Translations under genes and position numbers: made by a program
In this document: one piece after another, positions 5,621 to 13,060 of the stretch
How positions within the stretch are numbered: the stretch's first letter is position 1
Layout of the letters: every line of letters starts with the position of its first letter
Virus record (IMG/VR): IMGVR_UViG_3300004097_000082
Coordinates: 1-20,477 of that record
Source of the DNA: a virus
Direction: 5' to 3' (one strand)
DNA: 20,477 nucleotides
Notes under the pieces: generated by a model
The model's database searches: none
The model's input: the letters and a program-made list of their open reading frames with translations, nothing else
Told to the model about the DNA's origin: nothing

Positions 5621-8293
5621 ATGCAAGAAATTTATAGTGAGAGCCTAGCTAGGCTCTTCTCTGCTGAAAATATCAAAATTGAAATCAAGAATACGCCAAC
5701 AGCATACTTCGATATTGAAAAACGAAGAATGACATTTCCAAAATGGATTCTACAGTTACCTGTTGCATCCCGTGAACTGTTGATGCTTCATGAATCTTCA
5801 CATGCTCTACACACACCCGAATTTGGTACTCACGAAAAAGCTAAAGACAACCCAATGGTCTTCAAGAATATTTTAAACATCCTTGAAGATAAAAGAATCG
5901 AAGATGCCATGAAAGATAAATTTCCTGGCTCAAAATCAACATTTATCCGTGGCTTTTATGAGTTAGTAAATCGTAATTTATTTGGTATTGTGTTTGATGA
6001 AAATACAACAGACATGTGTTTGCTTGATCGTATGAATCTTCATTTCAAGGGTGACTACTATTTCGATTGTGAGTTTTCAGAAGAAGAACAGTATTGGGTG
6101 GACCGTGCTGCAAAAAATAAGACCTTTGAAGAAGTTCAACAAAATGCTATTGAATTATATGAATGGCTTAAAGACAAACATGCCGAAGAACTGATGAAAG
6201 ATGTTAGGTATGTACATGGTGAATATGATCCAGATGCTAAACCTGCTGATGAATATGAAGATTATTTTGATGACAGATCAGACATTACGGACATTCTATC
6301 AGATGAGGAAATTGAACAAGCTAAAGAAATGATTGATGATGGTCAAGAAGAAGAACTTAGAAAGTTTTTAAAGAATAAAATTGAAGAAAATCCAGGTAGC
6401 TTTGAAGATCAAGAATCATCAATGACCGACAATCATTGGGAACGAAATCAAGAACAAATGATGTCAGAAAATAAGCATACTTCAAATCCTGTCAATGCTT
6501 CATTTCCTAAGCATTTAAAAACTGAAGATTTTATTATCGACAATAAAATGTGTATTTCGGTTTTATCAAAGAATATGCAAAGTATGTCGCCTCATCAAAG
6601 AAGTCTATATGATTTGTTTATGAGTGAATATAAAAAAGAAACGGCTCCAATACAGTCACATATGGTAAGAGAATTCTATCGTATGAAAGCGGCTGAAGAT
6701 TATCGCAGAACTCAAGAGTCAAAGACAGGTAATTTAGACCTACATAAATTGGCACATTATAAGTACACTTCGGATGTATTTTTAAATAAGTCAATTATAA
6801 AAGATGAAAAAAATCATGGCTTTGTTTTGTTACTTGATTGGTCTGGCTCAATGAGCGGAATTATGACAAATGCAATTCTGCAATTGATCAATAATGTAAT
6901 GTTCTGCCGAAGTATTCAAGTGCCATTTGTTGCTTATGCATTCACAACGGATGGTGGAAACTGTTGTGATTATCCAATCAATGTAGTTACTCACGCAACA
7001 GAGCCTGGTGATTTAAGAATGCCAATTAAATATAAATTATTAAAGTTAGCCGATTCTTCAAGACAAAATTATGATGAGCAGTTAAGAACGTTGTTCTATC
7101 TTGCTTATTGTTTTCTTGGTACAACACATGCGTACAAAGAAACGGCGTTTGCACGTTATAAAAATAATATTCGTGAAAGACTTGAAAAGGTTTATAGTCC
7201 TGAAGAATATGATGCAAAGCAAAGACAATATGAGGCAGAGACAGAAAACATAGTTGAATTGAGTGATCTATTTGACCTAAGTTCAACGCCACTAAATGAT
7301 TCATTAATTATGATGAACTACCTTTTGCCTAAACATCAAAAAGAAATGAATGTTGATGTAATGAATCTAATTGTAATTACAGATGGTGACAGTGATGGTC
7401 TTCAGGGAATTGCAAATAGTTATGTAGACCGCCATGAAATCGTAACACCGGCGTTTACTGATCGTTTGCGAAAAGAAAAACTGATGGCTGAAAATAACAC
7501 TGCATCAGCAAAAGACGAATTTAGTCTTTTTGAAGACCGGTACTTTGACCGTCATGATACATGGAAAAATGATAGTGGTTCAGATACCGGACCTGTTTCA
7601 GAAACAGATGCCGGAGGATTTCATCGTCTATATGAAAAGAATGGCTGTTACAATCATACCGGCAATCCAAATGTTAATGACCGAGACCTATTTGTTCGTG
7701 GTCTACATAAGTCAACAACATACCGAGTTTATCCAAGAGGGTATGATACTTCAATTTCAAATTATAATCGTGCGAGAACAAGAGAATGGGCTCGAATCTT
7801 AAAAGCGGAAACTGGTGCAAACGTTGTTTGTATTGAACTAGTCAATCATACAAGAAATTCATTCAAGTATGATGCACCTAAAAATTATGGAGACTTTACT
7901 TTTGAAGAAGTCGAAAAAATGCTCAAAGATTTTCGAACACATGGCTTTATTGCAATTGATAAGAATACTGGTTATGATAAAATTTTTGTAGTGAACATTC
8001 AATCAATTGGCAATCCTAAGTATAATTCTTACAATTATTTCTATCTTCCTGATGATGAATCATTATTTAGATCTGAAGATGTTGACCATCTTGTAGGAGT
8101 TGAACAATCTGAAAAAACTGGCAAGTTTACTTCGAAATCATTAGCGAATGCTTTGAGTAAAAACGCATCAGTAAAGAATAAAAGAAAGTTTCTTGCTACT
8201 CGTATTGTTGAACTGGTCTCAGAGCAGCAATACGTTAAGAAAGAAAAATTCGATTTAGTAAAAAAATATGTTGACAATTTAGAAGAAGTGTGA
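5621..8293 (+). CDS. HExxH metallopeptidase-like plus VWA domain protein (CobT-like)
   Basis: An 890-aa protein. The N-terminus has a zinc-protease-type motif HESSH (H57, E58, H61) followed by NILEDKRIED (86-95), which resembles the ALEQARVE-type segment of CobT-like proteins and could supply a third acidic ligand. An acidic linker (about 205-260) follows. A VWA domain then carries a complete MIDAS: DWSGS (D406, S408, S410), T556 in SSTPLND, and D588 in VITDGDSDG. A long helical insertion sits between the first strand and T556 (about 470-545). VWA proteins of this type work with MoxR/CobS AAA+ ATPases, and such an ATPase is the next gene. Cobalt chelation is unlikely in a phage. A role in remodelling or maturing a protein complex is an inference. 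It has its own promoter and the ribosome site CGGAGAC. An 18-bp palindrome lies just after the start codon. Confidence 0.85.
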   Translation: MQEIYSESLARLFSAENIKIEIKNTPTAYFDIEKRRMTFPKWILQLPVASRELLMLHESSHALHTPEFGTHEKAKDNPMVFKNILNILEDKRIEDAMKDKFPGSKSTFIRGFYELVNRNLFGIVFDENTTDMCLLDRMNLHFKGDYYFDCEFSEEEQYWVDRAAKNKTFEEVQQNAIELYEWLKDKHAEELMKDVRYVHGEYDPDAKPADEYEDYFDDRSDITDILSDEEIEQAKEMIDDGQEEELRKFLKNKIEENPGSFEDQESSMTDNHWERNQEQMMSENKHTSNPVNASFPKHLKTEDFIIDNKMCISVLSKNMQSMSPHQRSLYDLFMSEYKKETAPIQSHMVREFYRMKAAEDYRRTQESKTGNLDLHKLAHYKYTSDVFLNKSIIKDEKNHGFVLLLDWSGSMSGIMTNAILQLINNVMFCRSIQVPFVAYAFTTDGGNCCDYPINVVTHATEPGDLRMPIKYKLLKLADSSRQNYDEQLRTLFYLAYCFLGTTHAYKETAFARYKNNIRERLEKVYSPEEYDAKQRQYEAETENIVELSDLFDLSSTPLNDSLIMMNYLLPKHQKEMNVDVMNLIVITDGDSDGLQGIANSYVDRHEIVTPAFTDRLRKEKLMAENNTASAKDEFSLFEDRYFDRHDTWKNDSGSDTGPVSETDAGGFHRLYEKNGCYNHTGNPNVNDRDLFVRGLHKSTTYRVYPRGYDTSISNYNRARTREWARILKAETGANVVCIELVNHTRNSFKYDAPKNYGDFTFEEVEKMLKDFRTHGFIAIDKNTGYDKIFVVNIQSIGNPKYNSYNYFYLPDDESLFRSEDVDHLVGVEQSEKTGKFTSKSLANALSKNASVKNKRKFLATRIVELVSEQQYVKKEKFDLVKKYVDNLEEV
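5640..5657 (+). repeat. 18-bp perfect palindrome at codons 7-13 of the VWA gene
   Basis: AGAGCCTAG followed directly by CTAGGCTCT. In RNA this can fold as a 7-bp GC-containing stem with an AGCT loop, 19 nt after the first base of the start codon. It could be a protein-binding site on DNA or a translational control hairpin. No binding protein is known. Confidence 0.6.
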
Positions 8294-8299
8294 TATAAT
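8271..8299 (+). promoter_or_regulatory. Perfect-consensus promoter for the AAA+ ATPase gene
   Basis: TTGACA (8271-8276), 17-bp spacer, TATAAT (8294-8299) with an extended -10 TGA. Both hexamers are exact consensus. The -35 and spacer lie in the last codons of the VWA gene, and its stop codon TGA (8291-8293) is the extended -10 element. The predicted start is near 8306, with a leader of about 40 nt before the ATPase ATG. Confidence 0.93.
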
Positions 8300-8344
8300 A
8301 CATCAGACCACTCTATCTTTTATTATCCAACAAAGGAGTCCTAT

Positions 8345-9823
8345 ATGATGAACCGAATTGAACAACTTCGTGAAGTGATTGACAAAACTACTGTAACTCG
8401 TAAAGAGATTGCCGAAGCCGCAGAAAAGCTTGGATTTCCATGCAATACAAAACTTTTGAAACAACTTCAAAAAGTTTCTCATGGCGTATATAATCTTGAA
8501 CTTGCATCCAAAAATGAAGATAATGTTGTGACATTTAAACCTAAGAAAACACAATCAGTGGTTGAACTAACAAAAGGTTATATACCTGAACGTGATATAT
8601 GTTTTGTGCCGTTTGGTGATTTCGGTGTAATTGATGCTGTAGTCAAATCAAAGAAGTTCATGCCTGTTGTAATTACTGGTGATTCTGGTAATGGTAAAAC
8701 AAAGATGGTAGAGCAGGCTTGTGCAAAAAACAAGCGTAATTTCTATCGTATGAATATTACGGTTGAGACCGATGAAATGGATATTCTCGGTCACTATAAT
8801 CTGATCAACGGTGAAACAATTTGGGAAGATTCACCTCTTGTAGAAGCAGCAAAAACTGGTGGTGTTGTATTGCTTGATGAAATCTTTGCAGGAAATCCAG
8901 CCAGAATGCTTGCTCTTCAAGGCATCCTCGAAGGTAAACCATTCTTAGTTAAAAAGACTGGTGAACGAATCATACCTGTTGAAGGCTTCAATATCATTGC
9001 AACTGATAATACAAAAGGTAATGGTTCAGATACTGGACGTTATATTGGCACAAACATTCAGAACACTGCATTCCTTGAGCGTTTTGTAATGTGCATTGAG
9101 CATGATTATCCGTCAAAGTCAAAAGAAACACGAATGCTTGAGAAATATATTGAAGCAAAATCAATTCCAGTTGACGATGCTTTGTTTCCTGAGAAGCTTT
9201 GTCAGTGGGCAGAAGTAACCAGAAAGTCCTATAAAGATGAGGCAATTGATGAAATGATCACAACTCGTCGACTGTTTCATATACTCGATATTTATTCTGT
9301 TTTGAAAGATAAAGAAAAAGCAATTTTATACGCAATTGCTCGTTTTGATGATGAAGTTCGTGATGCATTTATCTCACTTTATAAGAAAATTGATGATACT
9401 ATTTTCGATGATAATCATGAACCAATTGATCCAAATAACATGATGTCTACTGAAGATATTATTCAACTTGCCTGGGATGAATTTTCAGACCACTTTAATC
9501 AAGTTTCAATAAGTGAAAGTAAAACTAAGTTGTCGGATCAATTATCAAACAAGGCGTTAGAATATGCATTTCGTGCAATGCAACTTGAAGAGACAAAGAC
9601 CTATATTAAACAAACGTATGATCGAACAGATCCTAAAGATGTAGCTAATGGTAAAGAATATTTTAAAATGTTATTCAACTTTATCATTGAAGGATTCTAT
9701 GATCATACCGGAGAAGATCATCCTTATTTCAGAAAGAGTAGAACAAATTGGTCTGCCGTTGAAAATCCAGAAGGATTTTATGCAGATGTTGTTTTGAAAA
9801 TAAGAGAAGAAATTATTTATTAA
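8345..9823 (+). CDS. cobS-like: AAA+ ATPase of the CobS/MoxR type
   Basis: A 492-aa protein. A short N-terminal helical segment (about 1-50) precedes the ATPase core. Walker A is GDSGNGKT (112-119) and Walker B is VVLLDE (D178, E179). Sensor 1 lies in FNIIATDN, followed by the CobS-style stretch NGSDTGRYIGTNIQNTAFLERF, which ends in the arginine-containing LERF. The roughly 190-residue C-terminus is helical and unrecognised. Such ATPases are often annotated as cobalamin biosynthesis CobS in aquatic T4-like phages, but no other cobalamin gene is here. The partner is more likely the VWA protein encoded just upstream. It has its own perfect promoter and the ribosome site AAAGGAGTC. Translation may begin at 8345 or at the adjacent ATG 8348. 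A terminator follows. Confidence 0.9.
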   Translation: MMNRIEQLREVIDKTTVTRKEIAEAAEKLGFPCNTKLLKQLQKVSHGVYNLELASKNEDNVVTFKPKKTQSVVELTKGYIPERDICFVPFGDFGVIDAVVKSKKFMPVVITGDSGNGKTKMVEQACAKNKRNFYRMNITVETDEMDILGHYNLINGETIWEDSPLVEAAKTGGVVLLDEIFAGNPARMLALQGILEGKPFLVKKTGERIIPVEGFNIIATDNTKGNGSDTGRYIGTNIQNTAFLERFVMCIEHDYPSKSKETRMLEKYIEAKSIPVDDALFPEKLCQWAEVTRKSYKDEAIDEMITTRRLFHILDIYSVLKDKEKAILYAIARFDDEVRDAFISLYKKIDDTIFDDNHEPIDPNNMMSTEDIIQLAWDEFSDHFNQVSISESKTKLSDQLSNKALEYAFRAMQLEETKTYIKQTYDRTDPKDVANGKEYFKMLFNFIIEGFYDHTGEDHPYFRKSRTNWSAVENPEGFYADVVLKIREEIIY

Positions 9824-9837
9824 TAATTTTTAAACTC

Positions 9838-9845
9838 ACTAAATA
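9838..9845 (+). promoter_or_regulatory. Possible T4-type late promoter element
   Basis: ACTAAATA is a 6-of-8 match to the T4 late consensus TATAAATA. It overlaps the start of the terminator 5' arm. A start about 6-7 bp downstream would leave a leader of about 50 nt for the glycosyltransferase gene, which has no sigma70-type promoter. The evidence is weak. Confidence 0.25.
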
Positions 9846-9876
9846 GTAGAGAATTGAGATGATTCTCTACTATTTT
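9841..9876 (+). terminator. Terminator hairpin after the AAA+ ATPase gene
   Basis: 14-bp perfect stem: arm AAATAGTAGAGAAT (9841-9854), loop TGAGATG, arm ATTCTCTACTATTT (9862-9875), then TTAATTATTAATTTTT. The 3' arm supplies part of the T-rich tail. It lies 17 bp after the ATPase stop and ends the VWA/ATPase module. Confidence 0.8.
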
Positions 9877-9901
9877 AATTATTAATTTTTATGGAGTTTT
9901 T

Positions 9902-10858
9902 ATGGCTGAAGAACAAGCACAACCAGCAGTACAAGATGTTGGTGATGAGCAACCTCAAGATACTGGAATGAAACAGCAACTTGAACCAAAAGACTTTGAA
10001 GGTAAAAGTCTAATGGTTTGTATGCCATGTTATGGTGGACAGATGATTGCTGAAACTGCATCCAGATTAATTGACTTAAATACATTGTGTTCTTACTTTG
10101 GTATTAAACTACAATGTAAGTTTATTATGAATGAAAGTTTAATTCAAAGAGCAAGAAACTATCTAACACATTATTTTGAAGTATCAGATTTCACTCATAT
10201 GATCTTTATTGATGCTGATGTTGTTTTTGATCCTCGTGACGTATTGCATCTACTTCACCTTTCTGATGAAGAACATGAAATCATTGGTGGTCTATATCCT
10301 AAAAAACATATTCTCTGGCCAAGAGTAAATAAAGCCGCAAGCATTGATGGATTCTTAGATGATCCAAATAAACTTGCTGATTTTGGTGGTGACTTTGTTT
10401 TCAATCCTGTTAATCGTGGTGAAATCGAAATCTTCAAACCAGTTGAAGTTCTTGAAATTGGAACTGGTTTCATGATGATTCGAAAGTCCGCACTTGAAAG
10501 ATATAAAACAGAATTCCCACATTATGAATATAAGCCAGATCATAATCACTCAGCCGATTTCAATGGTTCAAAACTCATTACTGCTTATTTTCATTGTGAC
10601 TTTGACCGACCAGATACAACAGGTGGTGAAACAAATCGTCTACTATCCGAAGATTACTTCTTCTGTCAAATGTCTCGAAAAGTTGGCACTAAGATTTGGG
10701 CATGTCCTTGGATGCAATTGAGTCATGTAGGCACCTATGTCTATCGTGGTTCTGTTCAAGCACTCGCCGCAATGGAACATGTGTTGTCTACACAAACAAC
10801 ACAAAGTGTTCCTTCAATTGATGTAGGACCTCCACCTCCTGCTGCTGAGGCTGCATAA
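9902..10858 (+). CDS. Glycosyltransferase, GT-A fold (family 2-like)
   Basis: A 318-aa protein. A 35-residue Gln/Glu-rich leader precedes a GT-A domain that begins VCMPCYGG (39-46). The DxD-type metal and sugar-nucleotide motif is FIDADVVFDP (D104, D106). A later SEDYFFC (249-255) fits the catalytic-base region, and H275 in LSHVGTYVYRG fits the usual C-terminal metal-binding histidine. The tail is proline- and alanine-rich (PPPPAAEAA). No membrane segment is present, so it should act in the cytoplasm. Possible substrates are modified phage DNA bases, virion proteins or host surface sugars, and the sequence does not decide. It is a single-gene unit bracketed by terminators. Confidence 0.82.
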   Translation: MAEEQAQPAVQDVGDEQPQDTGMKQQLEPKDFEGKSLMVCMPCYGGQMIAETASRLIDLNTLCSYFGIKLQCKFIMNESLIQRARNYLTHYFEVSDFTHMIFIDADVVFDPRDVLHLLHLSDEEHEIIGGLYPKKHILWPRVNKAASIDGFLDDPNKLADFGGDFVFNPVNRGEIEIFKPVEVLEIGTGFMMIRKSALERYKTEFPHYEYKPDHNHSADFNGSKLITAYFHCDFDRPDTTGGETNRLLSEDYFFCQMSRKVGTKIWACPWMQLSHVGTYVYRGSVQALAAMEHVLSTQTTQSVPSIDVGPPPPAAEAA

Positions 10859-10863
10859 AAGCC

Positions 10864-10892
10864 TTGACATTGATTTAATATTATGTTATAAT
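10864..10892 (+). promoter_or_regulatory. Perfect-consensus promoter for the sliding clamp gene
   Basis: TTGACA (10864-10869), 17-bp spacer, TATAAT (10887-10892) with an extended -10 TGT. The predicted start at about 10898-10900 lies inside the 5' arm of the adjacent terminator. The leader to the clamp ATG (10951) would be about 52 nt. Confidence 0.93.
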
Positions 10893-10895
10893 ACA

Positions 10896-10922
10896 GGGCG
10901 CCTTTGCGCCCTTTTATTTTTT
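10896..10922 (+). terminator. GC-rich rho-independent terminator after the glycosyltransferase gene
   Basis: GGGCGC (10896-10901), loop CTTT, GCGCCC (10906-10911), then TTTTATTTTTT. This is the clearest terminator in the window, 37 bp after the glycosyltransferase stop. It lies downstream of the clamp promoter, so its 5' arm is only completely transcribed by RNA coming from upstream. Confidence 0.9.
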
Positions 10923-10950
10923 GATCATTATTATATACGAGGTGATTATT

Positions 10951-11631
10951 ATGGAATTATCAAAAGTTGATTTACATCTACTCTCAAACTTCTCTTCAAT
11001 CAATCAATCAATATCCTTTAAAGAAGGTGTAACACAAAGAACAAAGGCAGATTCTGGCAATGTGTTTGCCATTGCCGAATTCAATCTCGATTTACCTAGA
11101 GAGTTTTGCATTTTTGATTTAAATCATTTTATCAATGTGTTCAGCCTTGTTCAATCAACTGGCGATGCTGAACTATATTTTCCTAAAGATGAAGAACATT
11201 TGATTATTCGTTCTGACAAAACTGAGCAAGGTATTCGTTTTGCTGATCCTGAAATCATTGCAGAATTTGATGATACAAAAGATTATAACATTCGTAAACC
11301 AGATGCAGAATTTGTATTGACTGAAGATATGCTTGCATATGGTATTAAAGCTACCAATGTAAACGGCTATCAGCATCTAGCATTTGTTGGAGATGAAAAA
11401 GAAATCTATATGGTTTCAAATGATTTTTCAAACCCAAGTGCTGAGAAACATAGTAGAAAACTTGACCAAAAAAATAATAGTGAACCATTTGAAGCAATCT
11501 TTGATATTGCTAAATTAAAAATGATTCCCGATGATTATACAGTAAAGATTAATTTAAAAGGCGGTGCCCAGTTTACATCAAAGAACCGTTCTTATGATTT
11601 CTTTTCCGTAATTGAAAACCCAAATAGGTAA
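10951..11631 (+). CDS. 45: gp45-like DNA polymerase sliding clamp
   Basis: A 226-aa protein (T4 gp45 is 228). It starts MELSKVDLHLLSNFSSINQS, matching the T4 clamp start (MKLSKDTTALLKNFATINSG) in spacing. Further matches are AIYDLN-like CIFDLNHFINVFSLV and the late segment IAKLKMIPDDYTVKINLKG. The clamp trimer tethers the polymerase and in T4 also activates late transcription with gp33 and gp55. A longer frame opens with TTG at 10921, but ATG 10951 is preferred because GAGGTGA stands 8 bp before it and the homology begins there. It is driven by the consensus promoter at 10864-10892. The gene ends 4 bp before the next. Confidence 0.92.
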   Translation: MELSKVDLHLLSNFSSINQSISFKEGVTQRTKADSGNVFAIAEFNLDLPREFCIFDLNHFINVFSLVQSTGDAELYFPKDEEHLIIRSDKTEQGIRFADPEIIAEFDDTKDYNIRKPDAEFVLTEDMLAYGIKATNVNGYQHLAFVGDEKEIYMVSNDFSNPSAEKHSRKLDQKNNSEPFEAIFDIAKLKMIPDDYTVKINLKGGAQFTSKNRSYDFFSVIENPNR

Positions 11632-11635
11632 TATA

Positions 11636-11941
11636 ATGAAAGTATATTCTATGAAAATGATCACTGGTGAAGAGGTACTCGCTAGAGTAGGTCTTGATGA
11701 TGTAGAGTTTTGGCAATCACAAAGCAAACTAAGTTTGTCTAATCCATCTGTTTTTGTTCAATCACCTCAAGGTGTTGCCTTAATGCCCTGGATAAATACT
11801 GGTGATAAAGATTCAGTAATCACTGTTGAAACAAGTAAAATTGTGGCAATGGTAAAACCAAACAAGGAAGTTGAAAGTGCTTATTTAGGAGCAGTTACAG
11901 GTATCGATGTTAGCGCAGAGCAATCACAAATTATACTCTAA
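11636..11941 (+). CDS. Small Sm-like fold candidate, conserved in T4-type phages
   Basis: A 101-aa protein starting MKVYSMKMITGEEVLARVG. The ITGEEVLARV strand-turn-strand and later VTVETSKIVAMV recall Sm/LSm-like beta-barrel proteins, and similar small proteins are familiar beside replication genes in aquatic T4-like phages. A frame 24 bp longer exists (ATG at 11612), but that would overlap the clamp gene. ATG 11636 sits just after the clamp stop and starts at the conserved segment. The last 35 bp overlap the transglycosylase gene in another frame. An RNA- or protein-binding role is inference. Confidence 0.7.
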   Translation: MKVYSMKMITGEEVLARVGLDDVEFWQSQSKLSLSNPSVFVQSPQGVALMPWINTGDKDSVITVETSKIVAMVKPNKEVESAYLGAVTGIDVSAEQSQIIL

Positions 11942-12503
11942 GATTTTAATTGGTATTTCAGCACTTTTATTAATGGGTGCTGAACGTGATCCTTTTAACA
12001 TGTATTCAAATAGTTCATATTTTAAATATCATGTAAAGAAGTGTGTAAGTAAAGCAAAGACTGATGGTTATCTTGAATACATTATACCAGAACTTTATAA
12101 AAATAAATTGCCTTATGAACTGGCATATTTGCCGATCATTGAAAGTTGTTTTGAACCTACTGCGGTTTCAATAAAAGGAGCCAAAGGTCTTTGGCAAATA
12201 AATGATTTGACTGCAAAGCATTTAGGTATGGAAACTCGTATCTTAATTGATGAAAGATATGATTGGCGAAAGTCAACACATGCCGCAATAAATTATTTAA
12301 AGTTTTTGAAAGCAAGATTTCCATCCTGGATACAAGTTCTTGCCGCCTACAATGTAGGTCCAACTTATATCCGTGATCAAATGAGAGAAAAAAATTCTGA
12401 TAAACTTGGTGATTTAAAACTACCAAGAGAAACAGTAAAGTATATTAATCAGTTTGTTGCAATGATTGATATCTTGCGGAATATTAATCGTAATAAAATA
12501 TAA
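11907..12503 (+). CDS. Lytic transglycosylase (SLT domain, MltD-like)
   Basis: A 198-aa protein that cleaves the MurNAc-GlcNAc bond of peptidoglycan. An N-terminal basic and hydrophobic segment (about 8-24, KLYSKILIGISALLLMGA) looks like a signal peptide or releasable signal anchor. The SLT domain has YLPIIES with catalytic E79, then KGAKGLWQ (90-97), DERYDWRKST (115-124), AINYLKFL and LAAYNVG (145-151). The order matches MltD. The start overlaps the previous gene by 35 bp. AGGAG lies about 15 bp upstream, longer than ideal, and the later ATG would remove the hydrophobic segment. It is unusual inside a replication block and may aid genome entry or lysis. Confidence 0.9.
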   Translation: MLAQSNHKLYSKILIGISALLLMGAERDPFNMYSNSSYFKYHVKKCVSKAKTDGYLEYIIPELYKNKLPYELAYLPIIESCFEPTAVSIKGAKGLWQINDLTAKHLGMETRILIDERYDWRKSTHAAINYLKFLKARFPSWIQVLAAYNVGPTYIRDQMREKNSDKLGDLKLPRETVKYINQFVAMIDILRNINRNKI

Positions 12504-12513
12504 TGGAGTGAAA

Positions 12514-12792
12514 ATGTCAGAAGAAATTGAAGCAAGTGTGCTACCTTCATTGGAAGAAGACCGTGAGCAAATTCAAAAAGTGATTCGAGAAATTTCAAAT
12601 TGTAAAACAAGAATCGAAGGCGAAAATGAATACATCAAGGATGCCTTGTCTGATTTGTCGAAGCAATTTAAAATTCCGAAAGCAAGTTTGGTTAAACTTG
12701 CTAACATCTACCACAAAAGAAATAGTGCTGAAGAAAGAGCAAAGTCAGAAGAAGTTTTCAATATGTATGATGTAATCTTCAAAACTTCTTGA
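12514..12792 (+). CDS. dsbA: DsbA-like double-stranded DNA-binding protein (late promoter accessory)
   Basis: A 92-aa protein (T4 DsbA is 89 aa). The C-terminal two thirds match T4 DsbA in order: NEYIKD (about 43-48), a segment like LVKLANIYHKRN (63-74), and EEVFNMYDVIF ending at the C-terminus, as in T4 (ELYDTVFSK). In T4, DsbA binds DNA near late promoters and assists late transcription. The ATG at 12514 is chosen over an upstream in-frame ATG (12466), which lies inside the transglycosylase gene; TGGAGTG stands before 12514. It lies between the clamp and clamp loader genes, unlike T4, where dsbA neighbours gene 33. Confidence 0.82.
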   Translation: MSEEIEASVLPSLEEDREQIQKVIREISNCKTRIEGENEYIKDALSDLSKQFKIPKASLVKLANIYHKRNSAEERAKSEEVFNMYDVIFKTS

Positions 12793-12817
12793 TTTTAATT
12801 TATAAACATGTTATAAT
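12789..12817 (+). promoter_or_regulatory. Sigma70-type promoter before the 66-aa gene and clamp loader
   Basis: TTGATT (12789-12794), 17-bp spacer, TATAAT (12812-12817) with an extended -10 TGT. The predicted start is near 12824, only about 9 nt before the ATG at 12833, with AAGGAG at 12819-12824. That would leave little or no ribosome site for the 66-aa gene. The main product of this promoter may therefore be the gp44/gp62 message. Confidence 0.75.
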
Positions 12818-12832
12818 GAAAGGAGTCTGCCT

Positions 12833-13033
12833 ATGAAAGGTGGTTCTGCTGCAAAAAGATTTCGTCAGAAGTCTGCTGTGAAACGTCTTGAGAATAACAT
12901 CAAGGAATATACTGACTTGATTTCAAAGACAAAAGATGAAGATGAATTAAAAAAATTTGGCGATAAGGTCAAAAAGCATACACTCACTATTGAGAATACA
13001 AACAAAAAGATAAGTGAGAAGAAAGCCTATTGA
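12833..13033 (+). CDS. Small basic coiled-coil protein, unknown
   Basis: A 66-aa protein starting MKGGSAAKRFRQKSAVKRLE. The rest is a single Lys/Glu-rich helix with heptad-like spacing of Leu, Ile and Phe, suggesting a coiled coil. It is very basic overall. The ribosome site AAGGAG is at 12819-12824. It lies immediately before gp44, so a replication or transcription accessory role is plausible, but I recognise no family. Confidence 0.7.
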   Translation: MKGGSAAKRFRQKSAVKRLENNIKEYTDLISKTKDEDELKKFGDKVKKHTLTIENTNKKISEKKAY

Positions 13034-13060
13034 TTAACATTTTTATTATGAGGTTATATT

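Noticed and set aside
7026-7304. Minus-strand open frames such as this one
   Set aside because: They lie opposite strong plus-strand genes, have no ribosome site or recognisable product, and are expected by chance in AT-rich DNA.
7530-7802. Plus-strand 90-codon frame inside the VWA gene
   Set aside because: Out-of-frame shadow of the VWA domain gene, with no ribosome site and low-complexity product.
8345-9823. Cobalamin biosynthesis role for the CobS-like ATPase
   Set aside because: No other cobalamin gene is present, and the neighbour is a VWA protein with a protease motif, so the name reflects family only.
10921-10950. Upstream TTG extension of the sliding clamp frame
   Set aside because: The added residues are low-complexity hydrophobic, the TTG overlaps the terminator T-tract, and the ATG at 10951 has a well-spaced GAGGTGA and starts at the T4 gp45 homology.
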